Assembly (NCBI RefSeq): GCF_000949635.1
Contig: NZ_BAFN01000001.1
Span: 992,001-1,056,000, forward strand
Source of the DNA: Candidatus Brocadia sinica JPN1
GTDB taxonomy: Bacteria > Planctomycetota > Brocadiia > Brocadiales > Brocadiaceae
Direction: 5' to 3'
DNA length: 64,000 nucleotides
Of the stretch, positions 1-8,463 are shown one piece after another. Numbering within the stretch: the first letter of the stretch is position 1; each line of letters begins with the position of its first letter. Made by a program: the position numbers and the translations under genes. The notes under the pieces are model-generated. The model did no database searches and was not told the origin of the DNA. It saw only the letters and a list, made by a program, of their open reading frames with translations.

Positions 1-1
1 G

Positions 2-328
2 AGGCCATTTCCGGAGGCAGATATAAAGGAGGTGCTGAAAGGAAAGAAAGTCGTGGCTATCTTAGACCAGAATATCAGTGTAGGGAAGGGAGGTATTTTG
101 TATTCGGAGATTGCCGGTGCACTGTTTAATGAAAAAGAAATGCCTCTTTTACTATCTTTTATTGGCGGACTTGGGGGGAAAAACATAAGCCCCCAGGAGT
201 TTGAATTTATCTTCGATAGCATGATTAAGGCAGGAGGGACAAGAAAAGTTGAGGCGCCCCGGCTCCTTTATACAGAGGGGGAATGGAAGGATATGGAGAG
301 ATTAAAAACTATGGCTGGAAAGAAGTAA
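2..328 (+). CDS. 2-oxoacid (pyruvate):ferredoxin oxidoreductase alpha subunit, C-terminal part
   Basis: The reading frame is open from the window edge, so the gene starts upstream. The visible roughly 108 residues begin with FRPFP-like text (RPFPEADIKEVLKGKK) and continue with VVAILDQNISVGKGG and LYSEIAGALF. This matches the C-terminal domain of PorA-type alpha subunits, which follow the thiamine-pyrophosphate-dependent core. The family catalyses reversible oxidative decarboxylation of pyruvate with ferredoxin, used for CO2 fixation at acetyl-CoA in anaerobes, including acetyl-CoA-pathway organisms. The frame stops at 326-328 and the sequence then turns into mobile-element remnants, so no partner subunit (PorB) is seen downstream. 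Substrate specificity cannot be read from this fragment. Confidence 0.75.
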   Translation, partial: RPFPEADIKEVLKGKKVVAILDQNISVGKGGILYSEIAGALFNEKEMPLLLSFIGGLGGKNISPQEFEFIFDSMIKAGGTRKVEAPRLLYTEGEWKDMERLKTMAGKK

Positions 329-399
329 GAATTGTAAATTGAAGAAGTCGACTTATCACAATTGACAAAAGTTAAAATAAATGAGGAATAATCTTTGCA

Positions 400-608
400 T
401 TTTTATATGTATTTTCACTAGTGAGCGAGGATAAAACCAATCTCACGAACTTCAAACAAGGCTTCAGGTTTCTCGGATACGATTTTTCTGGCAAATACAA
501 GGGTATAAGCACGAAATCATTGGACAAACTCAAGAGCCTGTCCTGATGAAAAATCAGGAACACCATCAGAGACATCACCAGACGCACACAAGGCGTCAAC
601 CTGCAAGC
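400..608 (+). pseudogene. Group II intron reverse transcriptase/maturase remnant, upstream part (host of the nested intron)
   Basis: In the plus frame through 421 the text reads VSEDKTNLTNF, FRFLGYDFSGKYKGIS and ITRRTQGVNLQA. This is the end of the RT thumb and the start of the maturase (X) domain of bacterial group II intron proteins. Two adjacent in-frame TGA codons (about 543-548) and the loss of the catalytic RT domain upstream show that it is dead. The text stops at the GCA codon near 608 and resumes in the same frame at 2614 (LIDRLNPVIRG), so the minus-strand intron at 609-2613 was inserted into it. Confidence 0.7.
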
Positions 609-730
609 CGGTAGAGTAAAACACTGGCGTAGTAGCTACAGGCTGAAGTTAGTGTTCCCCGTTTCTCTCCGTTTCCTTTGAGAGTGTCACAATATCTCAA
701 CCATACCCTATTTCCAGCATCTTCTCGTCA

Positions 731-763
731 AACCGTACGTGAGGTTTTCCCTCATACGGCTTT
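731..763 (-). other. Group II intron domain V-like hairpin
   Basis: Read on the minus strand, an AGCCGTATGAGG arm pairs with CCTCACGTACGGTT around a GAAAA-type loop. The AGC at the stem base and the short GNRA-like loop are the hallmarks of catalytic domain V, which lies just before the intron 3' end. It sits about 30 nt beyond the stop codon of the intron-encoded RT, the usual place. Confidence 0.65.
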
Positions 764-794
764 CCTGTTCCCTTCTCAGCAAGGCATTATACAC

Positions 795-2156
795 CTATCG
801 ACATGAAGCTGTTTTCGGGTGTAAGTATTGTATTCGATAATCATTATACAATCCCCATTCCTGATATATTACCTCCCTACTCCACCGCTTCCAGCCGAAG
901 CCTTTGCGTTTCTTCCTCTTCGTGACAAACCGTCTCACCTTCTTCTCAGTATAATTCCTCACTTTACAGAAAGTACTGTTGCTATTGCCTATCCGAAAGT
1001 AATTCACCCAACCTCGTATTACTGCATTTACTGCCTGAATTACTTCTTTTAAAGGCTTGTTCCAGTTTGCCTTGAGCACTGCTCTTATTCTCTTGCCGAT
1101 TTCAATGCACTTCTTCTTCCGCGGCGTCTTGCTGACATAGATCTTGCTTTTCCAATTGCGGTTCAGGCGTATATCAAATCCCAAAAAGCTGAAACTACCT
1201 CCCTTTTTGAGGTCTACTACCTTCGTCTTCTCCAGATTCATTTCAACCTCTAAGTTGTCCAGCTCTTCCTTGAGTCGTTTCTGTACTTTCTGGAGCAACC
1301 AGTCCTCTTTCGGATGCCCGTGCACGAGTATGACCATATCGTCCGCACTCCGTATAAAGCCAAGGTTATCATATCCTTTACGTCGGGTTACTTCCCGTGC
1401 CCGTTCCATCATCTCATCCACTTCGTTCAGGTAGATGTTCGATAGTAGCGGAGATATCACTCCACCCTGCGGCACTCCCTTCCGCCCGTTCGCATTGAGG
1501 ATGAGTTTTAAAAGATGCAGAATGTCATCATCCTGCACCCTCCTGGCTATTTTTTCCAACAGTTTGTGATGCCTTATGTTGTCAAAATATCCGCTCAAGT
1601 CTACATCCACTACTCTGGTCAATCCGTGGAGTATGCCTTTTGTCACCCGATCTATCGCCTGATGTGCATGACGCTTCGGTCTGTACCCATAGGAACAGTC
1701 CTTGAAATCTGCCTCAAATATCGGCTCAAGTATGAGCTTCAGTGCCCCTTGGACTACCCGATCTCTTATCGTCGGTATTCCAAGGGTTCGGGTCTTGCCG
1801 TTGCCTTTCGGTATCTCTACCCGTCTGTTGGGCAACGGCCGGTACGTCCGTTCGAGGAGTTCCTGCCTTATCCCTTCCAGAAATCCTTCCAGTCCTTCCC
1901 TCTCGATGTCCTCAAAGTCCTTCCCATCGATTCCAGGTACTCCATCGTTGGCCTTTGCCAGTCGATAGGCTTCTCTCAGAAGTTCATCCTTGCTGATATG
2001 ACAGTATAATCCCCAAAACCTCCCGTGCTTGTCGGTCTTCGCCTTGATGTATATCTTCCTCTCAGTTCCTGCAGACTTATGGAAGCATTTGTCATTCTTC
2101 CCTGCCTCACCTCTAAAGAAAGATTTAGATACAGCAGAGCCCCTTCGCTCCGGCAA
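795..2156 (-). CDS. ltrA: Group II intron-encoded reverse transcriptase/maturase with altered catalytic motif
   Basis: A 453-residue protein with the full family order. There is an N-terminal lead-in (KAKTDKHGRFWGLY), the RT0-RT2 region (NDGVPGIDG, VEIPKGNGKTRTLGIPT, SYGYRPKR), RT3 (VVDVDLSGYFDNI), RT4 (GVPQGGVISPLLSNIYLNE), RT5, the RT6-7 thumb (SFLGFDIRL) and a maturase domain (NAVIRGWVNYFRIGN). The RT5 motif, normally YADD, reads SADD within FIRSADDMVIL. Both metal-binding aspartates remain, but the tyrosine that contacts the incoming nucleotide and primer is a serine. Length is near the family norm. The N-terminal residues before about 35 may be untranslated, since no clear ribosome-binding site fixes the start. 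It would promote splicing and retrohoming of its own intron; reverse transcription may be weakened. Confidence 0.85.
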   Translation of the reverse strand: MPERRGSAVSKSFFRGEAGKNDKCFHKSAGTERKIYIKAKTDKHGRFWGLYCHISKDELLREAYRLAKANDGVPGIDGKDFEDIEREGLEGFLEGIRQELLERTYRPLPNRRVEIPKGNGKTRTLGIPTIRDRVVQGALKLILEPIFEADFKDCSYGYRPKRHAHQAIDRVTKGILHGLTRVVDVDLSGYFDNIRHHKLLEKIARRVQDDDILHLLKLILNANGRKGVPQGGVISPLLSNIYLNEVDEMMERAREVTRRKGYDNLGFIRSADDMVILVHGHPKEDWLLQKVQKRLKEELDNLEVEMNLEKTKVVDLKKGGSFSFLGFDIRLNRNWKSKIYVSKTPRKKKCIEIGKRIRAVLKANWNKPLKEVIQAVNAVIRGWVNYFRIGNSNSTFCKVRNYTEKKVRRFVTKRKKRKGFGWKRWSREVIYQEWGLYNDYRIQYLHPKTASCR

Positions 2157-2613
2157 GGTTATGCTGTCCTTGCCATCTTCACTACTACGGACTCATCCGC
2201 CACCCTCTTGTCTTTCTGCCCACTTCGCCTTTTAACTTATAAGGCATACATTTGCTCCTTACGTTTCCGCAAGGGACAAGGAGGGTTTCCCCAGTTGATA
2301 GCTCCTCTTTCCATCCGTGTCGCCGCTGCTACCCCGCCACCGCCTTTGTATCGTCACGCCAGTATCAATACATCGGTTCTGCCTTCACCTAAATTGAAGA
2401 GGTTCGGCCAGTGGATATCAATCTTTACGAGGCTACTTCTACGTTCACTCTCGTTACAACCCGGATAGTTGCTCATGCCGCCTTGCGACACTTTGTCGAT
2501 GGGCTTCAAAAGGTAACGTTTCCATCACCCCATGCCATCCAAGCTACATGGCTTCCGGCTTTTGCCATGACGGGACTTGCACCCGTTAGTAGGCACTACC
2601 CTTCGTTGGGCAC

Positions 2614-2845
2614 GCTCATTGATAGATTAAACCCTGTGATACGGGGACATGTCAATTACTTTCGGCTGGGCGATGTGAAGAAACTTGATCGCTCATTAGA
2701 CTGTTGGGTACGAATGAGGCTTCGATGCTTCAAGTTCTCAAGAAAGTGGAGAACAGACAATAAACGTTTCCCTACTCACCGTTTCTTCAAATTGGGGTTA
2801 CTCTCATTTGAACGAGAATTTCTTAAGGTATGTGCTAAATCATGA
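2614..2845 (+). pseudogene. Group II intron RT/maturase remnant, downstream part
   Basis: Continues the plus-strand frame that stops at 608. It contains LIDRLNPVIRGHVNYFRLG, the maturase X-domain signature, then a basic stretch (RMRLRCFKFSRKWR) and the usual C-terminal RFFKLGLLSFEREFL. It ends with TGA at 2843-2845. Together with 400-608 it is the end of a maturase gene split by the minus-strand intron. Confidence 0.7.
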
Positions 2846-2982
2846 TAGGGTACTTTTCTCTATTCGAGAGCAACGCTGTGGGGTCGCTAACTACGAGAAA
2901 GACGTATGGTTAAAAGGGAGCACTGCACGTTGTCCAGTGCTTCCGGCGACGATTGTGGGCTGGAGGCTAGCGCCTCCAGTCT

Positions 2983-3089
2983 ACCAGCTTAAGGAAACGC
3001 TACAGTTGTTGTTGGAATACGGAGTAGATTGCGCCCAAGGATACCATATTGGCCTGCCGAGTGCAGTATCTGAAATACAGATAACGTGA
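2983..3089 (+). pseudogene. EAL-domain (cyclic-di-GMP phosphodiesterase) C-terminal scrap
   Basis: The frame reads KETLQLLLEYGVDCAQGYHIGLP. That is the last helix and strand of EAL domains, which usually read LLKELGVDYAQGYHIGRP. No upstream EAL text is left, and the preceding residues of the same open frame do not look like this family. It is a small gene remnant with no expected function. Confidence 0.5.
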
Positions 3090-3107
3090 AACAAGGTTGC
3101 CTTTGCG

Positions 3108-3175
3108 AAAACAGGAATCCATGATTTCCACTTACTTCCTGGATTCCCATTTTCGTGGGAATAACATTCAAATGG
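3108..3175. repeat. Palindromic intergenic repeat
   Basis: It contains the hairpin TTCCCA (3144-3149) - TTTTCG - TGGGAA (3156-3161). Flanking this is a longer imperfect inverted repeat around GGAATCCATGATTTCC. Repeats whose translation gives DSHFRGN-like text are common dispersed elements in many environmental genomes. Only this one clear copy is seen in the window. Confidence 0.5.
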
Positions 3176-3214
3176 TAGAATGTCAATTTACTTGCGAAAT
3201 TTACTATAGTTCTG

Positions 3215-5170
3215 TCATTCGCCACAATTATCGCTTACAGATTCTAATTCCGTGCGGGCTATCTCCCATCTGCTATAAAGGGTGTTCAATTCCTGAATAA
3301 TCGTTCTGTGCTGCTTGTTAATTTCGACAGACTTTTCTTTGTTATTATAAAGTGTGGGATCTAAAAAAATATGGTCCAGTTCCTTCTTTTGTGTTTCCAA
3401 TAAGGCAATCTTTGCCTCAATATTTTGAACTTCTTTTGCGAGTTTCCGTTTCCTGGCATTGTGCTCTTTTTTTAGCAAGTACTGTTTTTTTTGTGAACCG
3501 CTTTCTTCCACTTTCGACGGAGATGATGCCTTTGTCTTGACTTCTCCAGTTTCTCTATGTAAATCAGACGTCTTCTTTTCGAGAAAATCTTTAAAACTTC
3601 CCAGGTGGACGTGGATATTGCCATTTCTCAGTTCATAAACTTTGGAGACCAGACCATCCAGAAAATCTCTATCATGAGATACGATCAACAGACTTCCTGC
3701 ATATTCCAATAAGGCATTCTTGAGAATCCTCTTGGTGGTAATATCAATATGGTTTGTGGGTTCGTCAAGGATTAAAAAATTCGTGGGCTTTAAAAGCATT
3801 TTGGCAAGGGACAGGCGAGACTTTTCTCCACCGCTCAGGACGCTGACGGTCTTGAAGACATCATCGCCGGAAAACAGGAAGGCCCCTAATATGTGTCTGA
3901 CCTGAGGAATCATGGAAAATGGAGCGACCGATTCGACTTCCTGCAGCAACGTATTGCCACTATTTAATTTTTCAGCATGCTCCTGGGCAAAATAATCAAA
4001 GAGGACGTTATGCCCCATCTTGATAGTGCCTGAATGCGGCTGTTCCAGACCGGCAATGATACGCGACAGCGTGGACTTTCCCGACCCGTTTTGTCCTACG
4101 AGTGCCACTCTTTCCCCCCGTTCTATCGAAAGGCAAATATCGTGGAAGATCAACCGTCCGCCGTATTCATGAGAAACATCTTTTACATCAAGTACGGTTA
4201 CGCCACTTTGTTTTGATGTGCGGAATTTAAATTTTACCTGTTCTGTGGTATTTTCAGGCAATTCCTCCTTTTCCATCTTTTCGAGCATAAGGATTCGGCT
4301 CTGCACCTGTGATGCCTTCGTATTCTTTGCCCGAAATCGTTCTATAAAGCGTTCCACTTCTTTAATTTTTTTCTGCTGGTTGACGTAGCGTGCCGTTTGC
4401 ATTTCTGCCCGCTTTTCTTTTTCGGCCTCATAAAAGGAATAATTGCCATGGTATTCATAAATCTTTCCCTTTTCCAGTTCCCAGACCTTGGTAATGTTCC
4501 GGTCGAGAAATGTCCGATCGTGTGAGATGATAATCAATCCGCCTTTATACTCTTTGAGATACTCTTCCAACCAGAGTATTGAATCAATATCCAGATGATT
4601 TGTTGGCTCGTCTAAAAGGAGCAGATTGGGTTCCTGGAGCAACAACCTGGAAAGGGCCACCCGCATTTGCCACCCACCGCTAAATGTGCCTATGCTCTTT
4701 TCGAAATCTGATTCTTTAAACCCCATTCCTTTCAAAACCTTGCTTGTTTCTGCATCAACTTTAGCGCCGTTAATAACCTCCAACTGATGTTGCAGGTGCG
4801 CATACTGATCTAGGAGCAATTGATGGTCCTCGCCTCGTATGGAGAGATCGTCCAACCGGGTGTGAATCGTATCAATCTGACTTCTTAAGTGAAGAATGTC
4901 TTCAAATGCTGAACTGGCCTCTTCGAAGACGGTCTTTTTCTTGAAGACAAAACCTTCCTGAGGAAGATAGCCGATATTTGTATCTTTTGCACAAACAAGA
5001 TCGCCTGCACTGGGTTCAATAAACTTACAAATGAGTTTGAATAGTGTGGATTTGCCTGTACCATTGGGACCGATCAAACCGATCCGGTCGTTTCTCCGTA
5101 TGTGGAGAGAAATATTATCGAAAATCGCCTTGCTACCGAAGGCCAGACTAACATCATTCAAACGAATCAT
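3215..5170 (-). CDS. ABC-F family ATPase (ribosome-associated type)
   Basis: About 651 residues from the chosen ATG (MIRLNDVSLAFG). It has two ABC ATPase domains: Walker A GPNGTGKST with signature FSGGWQMR and LLLLDEPTNHLD, then GQNGSGKST with LSGGEKSR and LILDEPTNHID. The linker is rich in charged residues and a coiled-coil tail follows. There are no membrane segments. This is the ABC-F plan (Uup, EttA, YheS), proteins that act at the ribosome in translation or antibiotic protection. The start overlaps the stop of the upstream methyltransferase in an ATGA, so the two are likely coupled. A longer open frame extends to 5215 but would overlap the neighbour by 16 codons. The subfamily cannot be assigned by eye. 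Confidence 0.85.
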   Translation of the reverse strand: MIRLNDVSLAFGSKAIFDNISLHIRRNDRIGLIGPNGTGKSTLFKLICKFIEPSAGDLVCAKDTNIGYLPQEGFVFKKKTVFEEASSAFEDILHLRSQIDTIHTRLDDLSIRGEDHQLLLDQYAHLQHQLEVINGAKVDAETSKVLKGMGFKESDFEKSIGTFSGGWQMRVALSRLLLQEPNLLLLDEPTNHLDIDSILWLEEYLKEYKGGLIIISHDRTFLDRNITKVWELEKGKIYEYHGNYSFYEAEKEKRAEMQTARYVNQQKKIKEVERFIERFRAKNTKASQVQSRILMLEKMEKEELPENTTEQVKFKFRTSKQSGVTVLDVKDVSHEYGGRLIFHDICLSIERGERVALVGQNGSGKSTLSRIIAGLEQPHSGTIKMGHNVLFDYFAQEHAEKLNSGNTLLQEVESVAPFSMIPQVRHILGAFLFSGDDVFKTVSVLSGGEKSRLSLAKMLLKPTNFLILDEPTNHIDITTKRILKNALLEYAGSLLIVSHDRDFLDGLVSKVYELRNGNIHVHLGSFKDFLEKKTSDLHRETGEVKTKASSPSKVEESGSQKKQYLLKKEHNARKRKLAKEVQNIEAKIALLETQKKELDHIFLDPTLYNNKEKSVEINKQHRTIIQELNTLYSRWEIARTELESVSDNCGE

Positions 5171-5928
5171 TTTATCCCGCCGTACACTGCTTCCCGATAT
5201 TCCTTCCAAAAACACTCCGCAGTGCGGAATCCCGACTCTGCAAGGAGCTGAAGATCGTCCGCAAGGAATAAAAGATGATCGCCGTCCTTTTTCTCCTTAT
5301 CTGTCAATTCTGATGAGATTTGGTCGAGGGTCTTCTCCTGGCGCTTGATCTTTCGCGTCCTCTCTTGTATCCCCTGATGATGTAAACGCCTGAACCTGGC
5401 CTCAAGCACGGCATCAGCAGTCTTAAAAACATCACAATTTACAAACCAACCGTGTGGCTTTAATTTTGAATGAATATACTGGAAAAGCCTGAGCTTTTCT
5501 TCTCTATACAAATGGTGGATGGCAAACGAAGAGACTACTGCATCCAAACCAGAAATAGTATTTATTTTATCAGGTAATTCCTGGAAAGTAGAGATTTGAA
5601 ATGTGACTTGTCCGAGGCGGTCTTTGAGCCTTAATTTAGCCTTGTCCATCATGAGTTCGGCAGCATCCACGGCTACAATTTTTGCATGGGGAAACATTTC
5701 AATGATCTTCTGTGAGAGGTAACCGGTACCAACACCCAGGTCTAATATGCTTAATTTTTCTGCCCTATCAAACGGCAATACCTCACACACAATGGATGCC
5801 ATTTTGACGCGGTTCGGATGCCAGACATCCATGTCTATGTCATAGGTCGCAACAGTATCCGTATTATTAAAGGCATAGACTGTCTCTCTCAGAGTATCTT
5901 TTTTCATATCAGCCACCGTACCGCTCAT
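5167..5928 (-). CDS. SAM-dependent class I methyltransferase
   Basis: 253 residues. Motif I is LDLGVGTGYLSQKI, followed by the acidic end of strand 2 (IVAVDAAELMMDKAK), motif II-like region GLDAVVSSFAIHHL and KLKPHGWFVNCDVF. This is the methyltransferase-type-11/12 pattern. The substrate is unknown. An AAGGAT sits upstream of the ATG. The stop overlaps the ABC-F start, so the two probably share a transcript. There is no signal peptide, so it should be cytoplasmic. Confidence 0.75.
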   Translation of the reverse strand: MSGTVADMKKDTLRETVYAFNNTDTVATYDIDMDVWHPNRVKMASIVCEVLPFDRAEKLSILDLGVGTGYLSQKIIEMFPHAKIVAVDAAELMMDKAKLRLKDRLGQVTFQISTFQELPDKINTISGLDAVVSSFAIHHLYREEKLRLFQYIHSKLKPHGWFVNCDVFKTADAVLEARFRRLHHQGIQERTRKIKRQEKTLDQISSELTDKEKKDGDHLLFLADDLQLLAESGFRTAECFWKEYREAVYGGIK

Positions 5929-6022
5929 ATGGTATCCTTAACATTAAATCAGGCTGCCTTCGGCAGCATTTTTCGCGTGTCATTGCTAGTTCCCAATCTC
6001 CGGATATGATTTTAAAAAACAA

Positions 6023-6655
6023 CTAGATTTTTTGAACCAGGGGTCGTATTCGTTCCTTGAATTGCTTCAGGGCATTGGCACGATGGCTGATTCTGTTCTT
6101 AATTGAAGGTACTAATTCTGCAAAGGTTTGATGATACTCAGGTACAGAAAAAACAGGATCGTATCCAAAACCGCCTTTTCCACGGGGACCCTCGGTAATA
6201 AATCCTTCACAACGACCCTCGACAATAAAAAACAGTCCATAAGGATCAGCCAGGGCGATACTACAGATAAACCGGGCAGTGCGCCTTTCCTTCGGAACAC
6301 CTTTTAGTTCTGACAATACTTTTTCTATATTTTTTTCATCAGTTGCATTCGGACCTGCATACCTGCATGAATAGATGCCAGGACGTCCATTCAGGGCATC
6401 GATTTCAAGCCCCGAATCATCTGCCATTGCCCATGTATTGCAGGCCTTAGCCAGAACGGTTGCCTTTTTTATAGCATTTTCCTGATAGGTATTTCCGTCT
6501 TCTTCCACCTCTGGTAGAAAAGGAAAATCATCAGGACCCCGAAGCAGGATCCCTGGCATATCCGCAAGGATTTCTTTTATTTCTGCCCTCTTTTTTTCAT
6601 TTTGCGTAGCTACTAAAATGGTCTTTGCATGAATTGTATTTACGAATGAAGTCAT
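6023..6655 (-). CDS. rdgB: dITP/XTP pyrophosphatase (non-canonical purine NTPase)
   Basis: About 210 residues from the ATG at 6655, which has a strong GAGGAG ribosome-binding site seven bases upstream. The open frame runs 25 codons further but lacks such a site. Family motifs are ILVATQNEKKRAEIKEI, NTYQENAIKKA, WAMADDSGLEIDAL, PGIYSCRYAG, GFGYDPVF and SHRANAL. The enzyme removes ITP, dITP and XTP by hydrolysis to the monophosphate plus pyrophosphate, which keeps deaminated purines out of DNA and RNA. It follows rph on the same strand, a common pairing in bacteria. Confidence 0.92.
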   Translation of the reverse strand: MTSFVNTIHAKTILVATQNEKKRAEIKEILADMPGILLRGPDDFPFLPEVEEDGNTYQENAIKKATVLAKACNTWAMADDSGLEIDALNGRPGIYSCRYAGPNATDEKNIEKVLSELKGVPKERRTARFICSIALADPYGLFFIVEGRCEGFITEGPRGKGGFGYDPVFSVPEYHQTFAELVPSIKNRISHRANALKQFKERIRPLVQKI

Positions 6656-6797
6656 ATTTACTCTCCTCTTGTTTCTCGAAATATGAGCCGGCATAAGATC
6701 AGATTGTATTATCTCTTTGATATTTATCACTATGTCTTTTTAGCCACGGGGATATGGCCTCCGTCTCGGAATTTCATTGTATAGGAATTACATTTAT

Positions 6798-7517
6798 TTA
6801 TACAATTCCCAATGCCTTTTTTTGAATTTCAATAATCTCACGAATGCCTTTTTTTGCCACCTTCAACATCTCCGTTAATTGTTCGTCATCAAAAGTATAT
6901 TCTTCCCCCGTACCTTGTAATTCAATAAATTTACCATCCCCGGTCATTACTATATTCATATCTACCTGTGCAGCTGCATCTTCTGCATAGCAGAGGTCTA
7001 GCAAAACAACACCATTCACAATCCCGGCACTTACGGCTGCAATACTATTAAGGACAGGGTTTTCTTTGATCATATCTTTATTCCTGAGCCATTGGATAGC
7101 ATCCATCAATGCCACGTAACTACCTGTAATAGCGGCAGTGCGTGTACCGCCATCAGCCTGGATAACATCACAGTCAATCCAGATAGTCCGCTCCTTCAAT
7201 AAGGAAAGATCAACAATGGAACGCAAGGAACGGCCAATGAGCCTCTGTATTTCGTGGGTTCTGCCTCCTACTTTCCCCCTGGTAGATTCTCTTGGAGCCC
7301 TCACAGGGGTGGAACTTGGCAGGAGAGAATATTCTGCCGTAATCCAACCTTCGCCGGTATTTTTGATATGAGGAGGAACACTTTCTTCTACCGAAGCGGT
7401 ACAAATGACCTTGGTATTCCCGGTCTCAATAAGCACAGAGCCCGGGGCATATCTGGTAAAATGCCTTGTAATGATTAAAGGACGCAGCTCATCGTATGCG
7501 CGATCATCGACTCTCAT
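6798..7517 (-). CDS. rph: Ribonuclease PH
   Basis: 239 residues, the usual length. It contains [69 protein letters not shown] and [16 protein letters not shown]. The enzyme trims tRNA 3' ends by phosphate-dependent exonucleolysis. It starts four bases after the argF stop, so it is likely cotranscribed with argF and with rdgB downstream. Confidence 0.95.
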   Translation of the reverse strand: MRVDDRAYDELRPLIITRHFTRYAPGSVLIETGNTKVICTASVEESVPPHIKNTGEGWITAEYSLLPSSTPVRAPRESTRGKVGGRTHEIQRLIGRSLRSIVDLSLLKERTIWIDCDVIQADGGTRTAAITGSYVALMDAIQWLRNKDMIKENPVLNSIAAVSAGIVNGVVLLDLCYAEDAAAQVDMNIVMTGDGKFIELQGTGEEYTFDDEQLTEMLKVAKKGIREIIEIQKKALGIV

Positions 7518-7521
7518 AGTT

Positions 7522-8451
7522 TTATTTTCGTAATAAAAGTTTCAAAAGTGCTTTTTCTACATGGAGTCTATTTTCAGCCTGATCATATACGATAGAATGT
7601 GGACCATCAATAACTTCATCTGTGATTTCTTCTCCGCGATGAGCTGGGAGGCAGTGCATTACCTTTACATCATCCTTTGCTAATTTCAAAATATCGTTAT
7701 TGATTTGAAACCCTGCGAAAGCTTGTTGGCGCACCTCTTTCTCTGCCTCCTGTCCCATGCTGACCCATGTGTCTGTATAAATAACCTGCGCATTTTCAGC
7801 TGCTTTTTTTGGGTCTTGATACAAATGTATTACCTCATTTCCATCTGTCATTTGTTTGGTCCTAGAAATAAAATCCGGTGTGAGTTCATAACCTTTTGGC
7901 GAAGCAATGTGGAAATGGACGTCCAGTTTTGCACAGATCTGAGCTAAAGACCGTGCAACATTATTTCCATCCCCTATAAAGACTATTTTTGCCTGCGTAT
8001 AAGTGCCAAATTTTTCCTTAATGGTATACATATCGGTGAGCGCCTGGCAAGGATGAAGATAATCTGACAAGGCATTAATAACTGGCACAGTCGCATATCG
8101 GGACAGTTCCTGGATAGTCTCCTGGCCAAATGTGCGGATTACGATCCCGTCCACATAGCGTGACAGCACCCTGGCGCCGTCTTTTACCGCCTCTCTTTTG
8201 CCAAGGTTGATATCACTTTGGGTCAGGTAGATGGCGTGACCACCCATTTGTATCATTGCCACTTCGAAGGAAACTCGTGTGCGCATAGAACTCTTCTCGA
8301 AAATCATCCCCAGGATTTTCCCATTAAGACACTTTTCATCATATCCCTTGTTGTGCCATTCCTTGAGTTCTGTTGTAGCATGAAATATTTCCTCAATGTC
8401 AGCTTTCGAAAGATCTGCAATTGAAAGTAAATCTTTGCATTTCATAGGCAT
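7522..8451 (-). CDS. argF: Ornithine carbamoyltransferase
   Basis: 309 residues. Carbamoyl-phosphate site [24 protein letters not shown], and the ornithine loop [15 protein letters not shown] are present. It joins ornithine and carbamoyl phosphate to give citrulline in arginine synthesis. Start could be the ATG at 8451 or the one at 8445 (MPM start); the GAGAG upstream favours the second slightly. It is 12 bases from argD and 4 from rph, with argB further upstream, so this is an arginine locus. Confidence 0.95.
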   Translation of the reverse strand: MPMKCKDLLSIADLSKADIEEIFHATTELKEWHNKGYDEKCLNGKILGMIFEKSSMRTRVSFEVAMIQMGGHAIYLTQSDINLGKREAVKDGARVLSRYVDGIVIRTFGQETIQELSRYATVPVINALSDYLHPCQALTDMYTIKEKFGTYTQAKIVFIGDGNNVARSLAQICAKLDVHFHIASPKGYELTPDFISRTKQMTDGNEVIHLYQDPKKAAENAQVIYTDTWVSMGQEAEKEVRQQAFAGFQINNDILKLAKDDVKVMHCLPAHRGEEITDEVIDGPHSIVYDQAENRLHVEKALLKLLLRK

Positions 8452-8463
8452 TCTCTCACAAAT

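Larger units (their letters stand above)
609..2613 (-). mobile_element. Group II intron (about 2.0 kb) inserted in another group II RT remnant
   Basis: On the minus strand the element starts with GTGCCC at 2613, like the conserved GUGYG 5' end of group II introns. A long structured leader follows, then the RT gene (2156-795), a domain-V-like hairpin (763-731) and a 3' end near 609. Boundaries were set by rejoining the flanking plus-strand RT text. Removing 609-2613 gives a continuous reading through NLQA-LIDRLN with no duplicated bases, as expected for retrohoming. The 3' boundary could be off by a base. Domains I-IV and VI were not folded. Confidence 0.65.

Noticed and set aside
1515-2009. 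164-codon plus frame in the group II intron
   Set aside because: Antisense to the RT gene with full domain order.
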